The position numbers and the translations under genes are program-made. From Actinomycetota bacterium (GTDB taxonomy: Bacteria; Actinomycetota; Acidimicrobiia; Acidimicrobiales; Ilumatobacteraceae), in contig JAUXQB010000147.1 of the NCBI GenBank assembly GCA_030685215.1, positions 1 through 39,113 of the forward strand: DNA of 39,113 nucleotides, read 5' to 3'. The notes under the pieces are model-generated. The model had not been told where the DNA came from, searched no databases, and saw only the letters and a program-made list of their open reading frames with translations. This document shows positions 7,583-18,684 of the stretch, in pieces (the stretch's first letter is position 1; each line of letters begins with the position of its first letter).

Positions 7583-9922
7583 ATGCAGTCGGTCGATGCC
7601 GCCACCATCAAGCGAATGCGCACGCATCTCGTCGGCGATCCCCACCTCGCCGGGCGCACGCTCGCCAGGCGCCTGTCGCAGCAGGCCGACTCGTGGCTCT
7701 ATTCGCTGGCCTCCGACCTCCCTGCGGGGTGGGCCGTCATGGCCACCGGCGGCTATGCGCGAGGCGTGCTGTGCCCGGGCAGCGACATCGACGTGATGCT
7801 CGTCCACCCAGTGAAGGCACGCGACGCCGATGTGCGCGACGTGGCCCAACAGCTCTGGTACCCGATGTGGGACGGCGGGTTGAAGCTGAGCCCGGCCACG
7901 CACAACGTGAAGACGCTGCTCGCGTTGGCCGCCTCCGACCTCGACACCGCCACCGCGGTGCTGAAGGTGCGCTGCCTCGCCGGCGACCGCGACATGGTCG
8001 CCGACCTGCAGCGGCAGGCCGTCGAGCAGTGGCGGCGCAAGCCGATGGCGTGGCTGCAGCGGCTGCTCGACACCGGGCAGCAGCGGTGGACCAAGTTGGG
8101 CGACGTCGCCTCGCTCCTCGAGCCGGACCTGAAGGACGGTCGCGGTGGTCTGCGCGACCACGACATGATCCGGTGGGCACTCGCCGTCGACCGCCCCGAC
8201 GTCTCGGCTGCGTTCGACGGCCCGGTCGACGACCTCGCCGGGCCGGCCGACCTGCTGCTGGCCGCGCGCTGCGAACTGCACCGCGTCACCGGTCGCACGT
8301 CGAACGTCCTGCAGTTGCAGGATCAGGACAAGGTGGCCGAAGCGATGGGCTACGCCGATGCCGACTCGCTGATGCTGCAGCTGTCCGGCGCCGCGCACAC
8401 CATCGAGTGGGCGACGGAACGCTTCTGGCGCCGCATCGAGCGTCTGCTGCACGGCGGTCGCGGCACGTCGCGCACCGGAGCCACCATCGGCGCCGGCGTC
8501 ACCGTCATCGACGGCGAGGCGCACATCGCTGCCGACGCCGAGGTCGACGAACCGTCGTACGTGTTCCACCTCGCCGCCACCGCGGCCCACGCGGGGCTGC
8601 CGGTGAGCGTGCAGTCGTTGCAGATCCTCGCCAGCCGCGGTGCCGAGCCGGGCGAGCCGTGGAGCGAACGCACTCGTCGTTCGTTCCTCAGCCTGCTCGG
8701 CGCCGGCCAGGGGCTGGTGAGCGCCGTGGAGGCACTCGAGCGCTACGACCTCTTCAGCCGCTATCTGCCCGAGTGGCGGCACGTGCGCAGCCTGCCGCAG
8801 CGCAACGCGTTCCACACCTACACGGTGGATCGTCACCTGTTGCAGACCGTGGCGAATGCGAACGAGTTCGTGCGCGAGGTGTCGCGCCCCGACCTGCTGC
8901 TGTGCGGTGCGCTGCTGCACGACATCGGCAAGGGTCACCCCGGCGACCACACCGAAGTCGGCATGGAGCTCGTCGTCCGCATCGCCGACCGGATGGGGTG
9001 GCCGCCCGACGACATCGACACGCTCGTCGCACTCGTCGAACACCACCTCCTCATCGCGGAGACGGCCACTCGACGCGACCTCGGCGACCCGCGCACTGCG
9101 GCCAACGTCGCCGCGGCCGTGCAGAACCTCGGTCGGCTCGAACTGCTCGACGCACTCACTCGCGCCGACAGCCTCGCCACCGGGCCCTCGGCGTGGTCGG
9201 CCTGGAAGGCACGGCTCATCGACGAGCTCGTCGACCGCACGTCGCGGTTGCTGCGCGGCGACGGCCGCGCCGTCGAACCGTCGCGCGACGCCAACCGCTT
9301 CTCCGATCTCGTCGCCGCGGTCGCGGAGCACGGCGACATGCATCTTGAGCACGTGATGGAAGGCGAGTTCGAGGTGCTGCGCATCGCGAGCGCGGATCGC
9401 AGCGGTCTGTTCTCGCTCATCGCCGGCACGCTGTCGCTGCACGGTGTCGACGTGGTGGGCGCCGATGCGCACACCGGCCCCGACGGCACGGCGGTCGACG
9501 AGTTCCGCCTGTCTCGCGCGCAGGGCACCGCCGTTCCCTGGCAGCGCATCGAGCACGACCTGCGGGCGGCGTTGGCCGGCCAACTCGACATTCCCGGCCG
9601 GCTGTCGCAGCGCATCACCGCGCGGGCTCGCCGGCGTCCGGTAGCCGCCGCCTCCCCGCGGCGCGAGGTGATCATCAGCAACGAGGCGTCCGATTACACG
9701 ACGATGATCGACGTGCGCGCACCCGACGGCCCGTTGGTGCTGTACCGCCTGTCCAACGAACTGGTGGCGTCCGGCCTCGACATCCGCTCTGCGAAGGTCG
9801 CCACGCTCGGACACGAGGTGGTCGACGTGTTCTACGTGCACGCCAACGACGGTGGCAAGGTGCCCGACCACGAGCACGAGGCACTGCGTGCTCGTCTCAA
9901 GTCGGCACTCTCCGACGGCTGA
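7583..9922 (+). CDS. glnD: [Protein-PII] uridylyltransferase / uridylyl-removing enzyme
   Basis: Modifies and demodifies PII proteins on the T-loop tyrosine in response to glutamine (uridylylation in proteobacteria, adenylylation reported in actinobacteria). 779 residues against about 890 in E. coli, shorter at the N-terminus. Domains: nucleotidyltransferase with GGYARGVLCPGSDIDV at about 56-71; linker with LEPDLKDGRGGLRD; HD phosphohydrolase with intact LLHDIGKGHPGDHTE near residue 445; two ACT domains at about 596-645 and 706-760. All catalytic motifs are present, so both activities are expected. The ATG at 7583 is preceded by a weak ribosome site. It lies convergent to amt1-glnK1, whose PII product should be its substrate. 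Confidence 0.95.
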   Translation: MQSVDAATIKRMRTHLVGDPHLAGRTLARRLSQQADSWLYSLASDLPAGWAVMATGGYARGVLCPGSDIDVMLVHPVKARDADVRDVAQQLWYPMWDGGLKLSPATHNVKTLLALAASDLDTATAVLKVRCLAGDRDMVADLQRQAVEQWRRKPMAWLQRLLDTGQQRWTKLGDVASLLEPDLKDGRGGLRDHDMIRWALAVDRPDVSAAFDGPVDDLAGPADLLLAARCELHRVTGRTSNVLQLQDQDKVAEAMGYADADSLMLQLSGAAHTIEWATERFWRRIERLLHGGRGTSRTGATIGAGVTVIDGEAHIAADAEVDEPSYVFHLAATAAHAGLPVSVQSLQILASRGAEPGEPWSERTRRSFLSLLGAGQGLVSAVEALERYDLFSRYLPEWRHVRSLPQRNAFHTYTVDRHLLQTVANANEFVREVSRPDLLLCGALLHDIGKGHPGDHTEVGMELVVRIADRMGWPPDDIDTLVALVEHHLLIAETATRRDLGDPRTAANVAAAVQNLGRLELLDALTRADSLATGPSAWSAWKARLIDELVDRTSRLLRGDGRAVEPSRDANRFSDLVAAVAEHGDMHLEHVMEGEFEVLRIASADRSGLFSLIAGTLSLHGVDVVGADAHTGPDGTAVDEFRLSRAQGTAVPWQRIEHDLRAALAGQLDIPGRLSQRITARARRRPVAAASPRREVIISNEASDYTTMIDVRAPDGPLVLYRLSNELVASGLDIRSAKVATLGHEVVDVFYVHANDGGKVPDHEHEALRARLKSALSDG

Positions 9923-9961
9923 TCGGGTCGCACGCGAAAACGGGAAGAGCCGTGGCGGGCA

Positions 9962-9991
9962 ACCGACTCCCTGTCCGCCCAGGGAGTCGGT
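9962..9991. terminator. Bidirectional terminator between glnD and glnK1
   Basis: A perfect 12-bp stem, ACCGACTCCCTG at 9962-9973 with its complement at 9980-9991, encloses a 6-nt loop (tccgcc). It sits midway between the stops of two convergent genes. Runs of A (gaaaacggga) lie upstream and would be a U-run for the minus-strand transcript. Confidence 0.85.
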
Positions 9992-10024
9992 GTCCACCAC
10001 AGCTCTCGCCGGCGTGGTCGACGA

Positions 10025-11861
<1,837 letters not shown>

Positions 11862-11880
11862 GTTGTCTCCTGTGTGTTCG

Positions 11881-11898
11881 AGGGGCTAGAGGGGCTAG
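11881..11898. repeat. 9-bp tandem duplication in amt1 leader
   Basis: AGGGGCTAG is repeated twice in direct succession, 20 bp upstream of the amt1 start codon, in the expected 5' untranslated region. No function is assigned. Confidence 0.6.
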
Positions 11899-11951
11899 CA
11901 GAGAACTCGCCGCGGCGCTGGAGCGAGTGAGGCGCACCATACGGAGCCGAC

Positions 11952-12000
11952 GTTTCGCCGCCGTAGCCGCTTTGTTTCCGCACTGTGGCGCTCGCGTTCA
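11952..12000 (-). promoter_or_regulatory. Tandem GlnR-like box upstream of amt1
   Basis: Read on the minus strand towards amt1: GCCAC-n6-GAAAC-n6-GCTAC-n6-GAAAC (11989 down to 11952). The actinobacterial GlnR box is known as gTnAc-n6-GaAAc. Here both b-sites are exact, both a-sites differ at one base, and every spacer is exactly 6 bp, giving a strict 11-bp phase. A fifth phased element (plus-strand GTTCA, 11996-12000) may extend it. It lies 90-130 bp before the amt1 start, as expected for an activator site. Confidence 0.7.
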
Positions 12001-12044
12001 CCTGCCGGTCGCCTGACTCGCGGCCGCCATCGGTGTGGAGGCGC

Positions 12045-12184
12045 GGGAACGTTCCCGGGTCGAGCGTCGTGAGACGTGCGACCCGGGAACTGCCCCTTAC
12101 CGGAGACAGGAGTCTCCGGGCGCGTGAACGGCGAACCGTTCCGCTCTCGAGTGCCGGAGCCCGTCTCGGCACCACGACGTGGTG
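12045..12184 (-). other. Cluster of six hairpins/palindromes in the antiporter-amt1 gap
   Basis: The gap 11862-12275 (414 bp) has no gene. Its upstream half is packed with dyads: CACCAC/GTGGTG (12170-12175, 12179-12184); GTGCCG/CGGCAC (12151-12156, 12167-12172); GAACGG/CCGTTC (12126-12131, 12136-12141), with a UUCG loop on the minus strand; CCGGAGAC/GTCTCCGG (12100-12107, 12112-12119) with a 4-nt loop; a perfect 12-bp stem (12051-12062, 12079-12090) with an inner CGTC/GACG stem; and the palindrome GGGAACGTTCCC (12045-12056). It could be an antiporter 3' end with tandem terminators, a small RNA, or a structured element. I recognise no known riboswitch. Confidence 0.6.
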
Positions 12185-12275
12185 AGGTGATCGGACTGTA
12201 GCGATGGTGGATGACGCGCCCATCGCCTCTGCGTTGCCGCTCTGTGTCAGTCGTGTTCGCGTGCCCGAGTCGTGC

Positions 12276-14948
12276 TCAGCGTCGCAGCCGACGCGGTGTC
12301 CGACCCTCCGCGAGCGCCACTCTGATGCGGTCCATCGCGGGCGTGTCGAGCTTGCGGCCCAGCCGGTCGCTCACGGCAAGGCGGTCGTTGACCTGTTGAT
12401 CGGTCGTCGAGACGCGTGCCGTGTGCAGCACGACACCGGCGGTCGCGAGTGCCGAGCTCACCGCCAGCAGTGCCCCCGGTCGGTCGGGTCCGGTGACCAC
12501 CACGAGCGTGTGCCAGGGCAGCGCCGCGTTGTCGAACTCGATGTGCAGCGACGGCATGGCCACGGGGGCGAGGCGCTTGCGCAGACCGGCCTCGAACGCG
12601 AGCGAGAGCTCCTTCGCTCGCGGGCGATCGCGCGACACGACCACGAAGCTGTCGAGCACCGCGCCATCTGCCCACGTGGCGATGCTGGCGGCAGCGATGT
12701 CGAGTCCGTGCTGAGTGAGCACATCGGTCAGCCGCGCCAGGAGACCGTCGACGTCGCGGCAGGCCACGTCGATCTTCCACCGGTCGGGCTCGGGCAGTGG
12801 TGCCACCGCCACCCGGACGGTGCCGCTGCGGGGCAGTGGTTCCACCAGTTGCACCTGGCGCGCCAGCTCCTCTGCCTCGTGCGCGAGCAGGTAGGTGTTG
12901 CTCGCGAAGCGCAGGCGTTCGATGGGCGCGGGATCGGTGAGCAGTCGCTCCGCCGCCATGCGTCGCGCGCCCGCCAGATTGTTCGCCTCGCTGCCGGTCA
13001 GCTCCGGGTGCTCGAGCGCCTCGGTCACCATCGCCAACCGTGCGTCGAGCGCCTCGCGATGGCGACGTGAGAGCGGACCGAGCGCGAGCGCCAACTCGTA
13101 GGCGTCGCGTGCATGCGCGGCGCTCGCGAGGTGCGTGGCCAGTTGCAGGATCTCGCCGGGTTCGAACGCCTCGGGATCGTGTGCGCTCGCGCGCAGGAGG
13201 TGTGCGTCGGCGGCGATCGCCGCGATCCGCTCCGCTTCGTGCTCGGGCACCAGGCGGCGAGCGAGCGACAGTGCACAGGGTGCGTCGGCTTCGGTGTCGG
13301 CGCACACGTCGGCGGTGAGTGCGGCGATGATCAGGTCGTCGGTAGCCATCCCGAGAACGGGGGCGAGGTCGTCGAGGCGATCGACCACCGGGAACCGCAG
13401 CGCGCCCATCGGGTCGAGGTCGCCAAGGTCCGCGCGCCGATGACTCATCGCCTGGGCGACCTCGGGCAACGCGCGCTCGAGCACGCCGGTCACGTCGAGG
13501 AACCGCCACGCGCTCGGATTGGCGGTTCGCAGCAGACGGACGAGCGCGACGGTGTGGCCGTGGTTCCACGACACCGGTGTGTTGCGGTGCGCGGCGAACC
13601 AGTCGAGCACCTCCGCCGACGGGCGCGCGCTGATGGTGAGTCCGGCGGTGCGCAGGGCGAGTGGCACGATGAGCGAGCCGGGCGGTGTGCCGTTGAGACG
13701 GATCTCGCCCTGGGTGGTGGTGAGCCAGCCTTCGACCGGCTCGTCGGTGACATCGAGCTCCGGCGCCGCACTCGCCTTGCCGAGTCGCAGCCGCAGCAAG
13801 GGAGGGGTCATCACCGTCGTGAGCAGCACCACGATGAGCAGGGCGCCGTACTCGTCACCGTTCAGCACTTCGTTGGTGAGGCCGATCGACGCGAAGATCA
13901 GGCCGACCTCGCCGCGCGGGATCATGCCGAGTCCGATGAGCAGCTTGTCGGCCCTGGTTCCCATCGCACCAGCAGCGGCGGCCAGCTTGCCGAGCACCGC
14001 GACGACGCTCAACACTGCGGCGAGGCCGAGCACCGACGGCTTCGCCATCGCGGACAGATCCGCGTTGATGCCGATCTGCGCGAAGAACACGGGGATGAAC
14101 ACGTTGCCCACCGAGCCGAGGTCGCGGGCGATGCGATCGTGCTGGCGACTCTTCGACAGCCCGAGCCCGGCCATGAAGGCGCCGATGATGAAGGCGAGCT
14201 TGGCGGCGTCGGCCAGCTCGGCGAACGCGAGGGTGACGATCAGTGCCACGACCGTGACCGTGGCGGGCGAACTGGCGCGGCGGTGCACCGCGTCGAGCAG
14301 CCGCGGCACGAACAGCAGCCCGACGATGCCGGTGAGGACGAGGAATCCGATCGCCAGGCCGAGCGTCGACGCGACGGTGCCGACACCGACCGAATCGCCC
14401 GTGACCACCTTCACCACCACCGTCAGGATGACCAGCCCGAGCACGTCGTCGGCCACGGCGGCGCCGAGCACGATCCGGGCCTCCATGGTGGCGAGCGCGC
14501 GGAGGTCGCCGAAGACGCGAGCAGTGATGCCCACACTGGTCGCCGTCAGCGCAGCGCCGATGAAGATCGCGGTGTTCGTGCTCTGCCCGAACAGCAGCCC
14601 TATCCCGGCCCCACTGGCGAAGGGCACAGCGACTCCGATGATCGCGACGAGCAGTGAGGCCTTGCCCACCTTGCTCAGTTCGGCGAGGTCCATCTCCATG
14701 CCCACTTGCAGAAGGAGCAGCAGCACCCCGATCTCGGCGAACATCGCGAGCGACACGCCGCGTGCGTCGGTGAGCTCGATCAGCCCCAGTCCGGATGGGC
14801 CGATGGCGACACCGGCGAGGATCTCGCCGAGCACCGCTGGCAGCTTGAGTCGCTCCGCGCCCTCGGCCGCCAGCTTGGCCGCGGTGAGGACGATCAGCAG
14901 GTCGAGCAGCAGGCGTGCGAGATCGACGCCCTCTGTGGCCGCGATCAC
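12276..14948 (-). CDS. CPA2 cation/proton antiporter fused to a GlnD-like degenerate HD + ACT-ACT module
   Basis: 890 residues. Residues 1 to about 395 form a Kef/NapA-type antiporter with about 12-13 membrane segments, [10 protein letters not shown] near the start, and a transport-site Asp pair in [10 protein letters not shown] as in electrogenic CPA2 Na+/H+ exchangers. From about 405 the chain is soluble and follows the in-window GlnD segment by segment: a pre-HD stretch ([13 protein letters not shown] against the HLAATAAHAGLPVSV region), a helical part ([10 protein letters not shown] against DLFSRYLPEW), then an HD-like region near 535-580 where LLHDIGKG has become LTADVCAD, losing the metal-binding His-Asp pair. 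Two ACT domains follow (about 721-770 and 811-868). No KTN/RCK domain is present. GTG at 14948 overlaps the upstream winged-helix stop (GTGA). A longer ATG start at 15008 is possible but would overlap that gene further. Substrate and ligand are unknown; glutamine sensing by the ACT pair is inferred. Confidence 0.85.
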   Translation of the reverse strand: MIAATEGVDLARLLLDLLIVLTAAKLAAEGAERLKLPAVLGEILAGVAIGPSGLGLIELTDARGVSLAMFAEIGVLLLLLQVGMEMDLAELSKVGKASLLVAIIGVAVPFASGAGIGLLFGQSTNTAIFIGAALTATSVGITARVFGDLRALATMEARIVLGAAVADDVLGLVILTVVVKVVTGDSVGVGTVASTLGLAIGFLVLTGIVGLLFVPRLLDAVHRRASSPATVTVVALIVTLAFAELADAAKLAFIIGAFMAGLGLSKSRQHDRIARDLGSVGNVFIPVFFAQIGINADLSAMAKPSVLGLAAVLSVVAVLGKLAAAAGAMGTRADKLLIGLGMIPRGEVGLIFASIGLTNEVLNGDEYGALLIVVLLTTVMTPPLLRLRLGKASAAPELDVTDEPVEGWLTTTQGEIRLNGTPPGSLIVPLALRTAGLTISARPSAEVLDWFAAHRNTPVSWNHGHTVALVRLLRTANPSAWRFLDVTGVLERALPEVAQAMSHRRADLGDLDPMGALRFPVVDRLDDLAPVLGMATDDLIIAALTADVCADTEADAPCALSLARRLVPEHEAERIAAIAADAHLLRASAHDPEAFEPGEILQLATHLASAAHARDAYELALALGPLSRRHREALDARLAMVTEALEHPELTGSEANNLAGARRMAAERLLTDPAPIERLRFASNTYLLAHEAEELARQVQLVEPLPRSGTVRVAVAPLPEPDRWKIDVACRDVDGLLARLTDVLTQHGLDIAAASIATWADGAVLDSFVVVSRDRPRAKELSLAFEAGLRKRLAPVAMPSLHIEFDNAALPWHTLVVVTGPDRPGALLAVSSALATAGVVLHTARVSTTDQQVNDRLAVSDRLGRKLDTPAMDRIRVALAEGRTPRRLRR

Positions 14949-15244
14949 GCCGGATCGCTGGCCAGCAGCGCTTCCGCTGCGGGCACCGCGTGATCGGCCA
15001 GCATCCATCCGCGGCTGCGGACGGTGACGATCGACTCCGGGCCCAACTGCCGCCGCACTCCGACCAGCACGCTGTCGCAGCGACGCTGGTTCAGCTCTGC
15101 GAGTCCCGCTTGGCGGGCCAGCTCACGCCGACCCACTACTCGATTGCGGTTGGCGAGCAGTACGGCCAGCACAGCCCGCTCCTGTCGGCCCTGATACGCG
15201 AGGGGGTTGGCATCGAAGCTCGAAGCAGGAGCGAGGCTGGCCAT
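14945..15244 (-). CDS. Lone OmpR/PhoB-type winged-helix protein, 99 residues
   Basis: Consists of little more than one Trans_reg_C winged helix: [19 protein letters not shown], the helix pair around [19 protein letters not shown], and the C-terminal wing [11 protein letters not shown]. No receiver domain or membrane segment is present. It resembles the C-terminal half of the divergent regulator at 15349. ATG at 15244; the stop overlaps the antiporter-fusion start (GTGA), so the two are probably made together. It could be a dedicated transcription factor for this operon, or a partner or decoy of the divergent regulator. Its target is unknown, but phased repeats lie directly upstream. Confidence 0.75.
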   Translation of the reverse strand: MASLAPASSFDANPLAYQGRQERAVLAVLLANRNRVVGRRELARQAGLAELNQRRCDSVLVGVRRQLGPESIVTVRSRGWMLADHAVPAAEALLASDPA

Positions 15245-15266
15245 GACGAGAAGCTAAGGGGTCCAG

Positions 15267-15305
15267 GTTTCGCGACTGTTCGGCGCGTGTGAACGCACTG
15301 TGAAC
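15267..15305. promoter_or_regulatory. 11-bp-phased operator between divergent winged-helix genes
   Basis: TGTGAAC occurs at 15288-15294 and exactly 11 bp later at 15299-15305. In the same phase lie GTTTC (15267-15271), GTTCG (15278-15282), GTGAA (15289) and GTGAA (15300). OmpR-family proteins bind head-to-tail half-sites one helical turn apart. GTTTC is the complement of the GlnR b-site GAAAC, and the GTTCAC form of the repeat also recalls the Streptomyces PHO box. Autoregulation is likely. Confidence 0.6.
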
Positions 15306-15348
15306 CGGGTTCGAAGATGTTCGCGGACGTGTTGTTCATCGTGCGGAA

Positions 15349-15900
15349 ATGCCGCCGCAGCGACGTTGCCATACCATCCGACAGGTGAACGAGCTCGCGG
15401 AGCGATGCAACCGGATCGCCGGCATGCCGGTCGAGTTCGTCGCCTGGCCTGCCGACGAAGGGCGTCGCCGGGCGCTCGCCCGGGCTGCCATTCCGCGCCT
15501 GCTGCTCGTGGCCCCCGACGTCGACCCGCCGGTCGTCGGCATCGACGAGGACTGGATCCGACTGCCGGCGACCGAGTCCGACGTGCTGGCGAGAGCCTCG
15601 CAACTGCTGCGCCATGGCACCCAGCTGCAGTCCGACGTGCCGTTCATCGACGGTGAGCGAGTGCTGCACCGCGCCGGCATGACGGTGGTGCTCACGTCCA
15701 CCGAAGCAGCCATCCTGTCGAAGCTGCTCGATCACGTCGGCACCGTGGTCGGCTACGACGAGCTCGCGGAGTCGGTCTGGCACCGCTCGCTCTCCCGCGT
15801 CGCGATGGAGGCCGCGATCTACCGCCTCCGGCGCCGGCTCGACGGGCTGCACGTGCACATCGCGGCAGTGCGCGGCCGCGGCTACGTCCTGTCGCTCTGA
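15349..15900 (+). CDS. GlnR-like orphan OmpR-family regulator
   Basis: 183 residues. The C-terminal half is a clear OmpR-type winged helix (VLTSTEAAILSKLLDHVG, YDELAESVWH, AAIYRLRRRLDG, and the wing VRGRGYVLSL). The N-terminal 100 residues form a short, acid-poor receiver-like domain (RLLLVAPDVDPPVVGIDEDWI) with no obvious phosphorylatable Asp pocket. GlnR, the global nitrogen regulator of actinobacteria, has this atypical orphan-receiver layout but is longer (about 220-270 residues). With GlnR-like boxes before amt1 and amt2 this is the best candidate regulator of the island. The start is uncertain: ATG 15349, GTG 15385 or ATG 15424. Divergent from the lone winged-helix gene. Confidence 0.7.
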   Translation: MPPQRRCHTIRQVNELAERCNRIAGMPVEFVAWPADEGRRRALARAAIPRLLLVAPDVDPPVVGIDEDWIRLPATESDVLARASQLLRHGTQLQSDVPFIDGERVLHRAGMTVVLTSTEAAILSKLLDHVGTVVGYDELAESVWHRSLSRVAMEAAIYRLRRRLDGLHVHIAAVRGRGYVLSL

Positions 15901-15921
15901 CCCTCTGACCGCGCCGTCTTC

Positions 15922-15960
15922 TTGCGCGATTTGTGTCGCTGAGCGACACTTATCGCGCAA
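15922..15960. repeat. 39-bp palindromic intergenic element, copy A
   Basis: TTGCGCGAT, tt, GTGTCGCT, g, then the exact mirrored complement, with a tt pair as the only mismatched step. It is a nearly perfect 39-bp palindrome in the 125-bp gap between convergent genes. The reverse complement of the element at 31761-31799 matches it at 32 of 39 positions. It may also terminate transcription here. Confidence 0.8.
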
Positions 15961-16025
15961 CTTTCCACGCCGCGAGCGGCCCGGAAGTGCCAGTGGGTGC
16001 CGGGCGAACGCCTTCTGCGGCAGTG

Positions 16026-17589
<1,564 letters not shown>

Positions 17590-17638
17590 CGTCGCTCCTG
17601 TGTTCGTGTGGGGTTGGCCGTCAGAATGGCGATGGTTT

Positions 17639-17676
17639 GTTTCGGCAGGATTTCCTCGCAGCATCGGCTCCGTGAA
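17639..17676 (-). promoter_or_regulatory. Weak GlnR-like phased site upstream of amt2
   Basis: On the minus strand GAAAT-n6-GAAAC (17654 down to 17639) is preceded, in the same 11-bp phase, by GATGC and TTCAC. Only the GAAAC-type half-sites match the GlnR b-site, and the a-sites are poor. The core TTTGTTTC-[CG]-GCA on the plus strand is shared with the site before amt1. Gap 17590-17715 holds nothing else I recognise. Confidence 0.4.
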
Positions 17677-17715
17677 CAGGCCGCCCCGTTGTGTGTGGTT
17701 GCCCGCGGCCGACGG

Positions 17716-18573
17716 TCAGTCGGTTCGCGTGCCGGGGCCGCGGTACACGAACCAGTACACCAACCCCACCAACACCGCCCCACCGATGATGTTGCCGATG
17801 GTCACCGGCAGCAGGTTGTCGATCAGGAAGTGCTGCCACGTGACGTGCGGGTAGGCGCTCGCGGTCGTGTCGCCGGCGACCCAGAACTCGTCGGACGCCC
17901 ACGACCGCTGCGCCAGAGCTACGGGGAAGAAGTACATGTTTGCCACGCTGTGCTCGAACCCGGCGGCCACGAACGCGGCGATCGGCGGCACGATGACCAC
18001 CACCTTGTCGATCAACGTGCGCGCCGACATCGTCATCCACACCGCGAGGCACACCAGGCAGTTGGCCAGCACCGCGCTCGCGATCGCAGCGCCGAACTCC
18101 ACGCTGCCCTTCGTCTCCGCGATCTGCAGGGCGCGCACGCCCACGTCGCCGGTGCCGGCCGACAGCCGGCCCGAGGCCACGACGACCACCGCGGTGGCCG
18201 CAGCGCCGACGAAGTTCGACACGTACACGACCAGCCAGTTGCGCAGCAGCGCTTTCGTCGTGACGCGCCGGCTGGCGGCGGCGATGACGATGAGGGTGTT
18301 GCCGGTGAACAGCTCCGCGCCGCTCACCACCACCAGGATCAGGCCGAGCGAGAACACGACGCCGCCGAGCAGTCGAGTGACCCCCGGTGCGCTGCCGCCG
18401 CCGGCGGTGACCACGGTGGCGAAGTTGGCGCCGAGCGCGATGAACGCGCCCGCCAGCACGCCCAGCGGCACCAGCCGGCGCAACGGCATGTTGGCCTTGG
18501 TGACGCCCACCTGCTCGGCTTTGGCGGCCATGTCGGCGGGGAGCAGAGCATCGAGCGAGGCGTCGCTGGCCAT
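17716..18573 (-). CDS. Formate/nitrite transporter family channel (FocA/NirC type)
   Basis: 285-residue membrane protein with the six-helix FNT fold. Family motifs: GAFIALGANFATV in the first segment, GAELFTGNTLIVIAA in the second, NWLVVYVSNFVGA, AGFEHSVANMYFFP, and NLLPVTIGNIIGGA. FNT channels pass formate, nitrite or hydrosulfide. Upstream of amt-glnK, nitrite is the likeliest substrate (inference). ATG at 18573. An N-terminal stretch of about 20 polar residues precedes the first helix. It diverges from an acyl-CoA dehydrogenase. Confidence 0.92.
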   Translation of the reverse strand: MASDASLDALLPADMAAKAEQVGVTKANMPLRRLVPLGVLAGAFIALGANFATVVTAGGGSAPGVTRLLGGVVFSLGLILVVVSGAELFTGNTLIVIAAASRRVTTKALLRNWLVVYVSNFVGAAATAVVVVASGRLSAGTGDVGVRALQIAETKGSVEFGAAIASAVLANCLVCLAVWMTMSARTLIDKVVVIVPPIAAFVAAGFEHSVANMYFFPVALAQRSWASDEFWVAGDTTASAYPHVTWQHFLIDNLLPVTIGNIIGGAVLVGLVYWFVYRGPGTRTD

Positions 18574-18658
18574 ACCGTCACCGTACGACGCGGCAAGCGC
18601 CCTGACCAGGGACTTTCGTCGACCGAGCGCGTTCGCCGGTGGCTGGACTGGCGGGGAC

Positions 18659-18674
18659 TTGACCCGCGGGTCAA
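18659..18674. promoter_or_regulatory. 16-bp perfect palindrome before acyl-CoA dehydrogenase
   Basis: TTGACCCGCGGGTCAA is a perfect dyad ending 10 bp before the acyl-CoA dehydrogenase ATG. Its position over the start region suits a TetR-type repressor site. It could also influence the divergent transporter gene about 86 bp away. No matching regulator gene is visible here. Confidence 0.6.
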
Positions 18675-18684
18675 TACTTGTGCC

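Noticed and set aside
7568-10000. 810-codon open frame on the minus strand opposite glnD
   Set aside because: It mirrors glnD codons, has low-complexity Arg/Val/Gly composition and no motif.
12045-12184. Known glutamine or other riboswitch for amt1
   Set aside because: I could not match any recognised riboswitch core, and the GlnR-like box lies between these hairpins and amt1, so the promoter is probably downstream of them.
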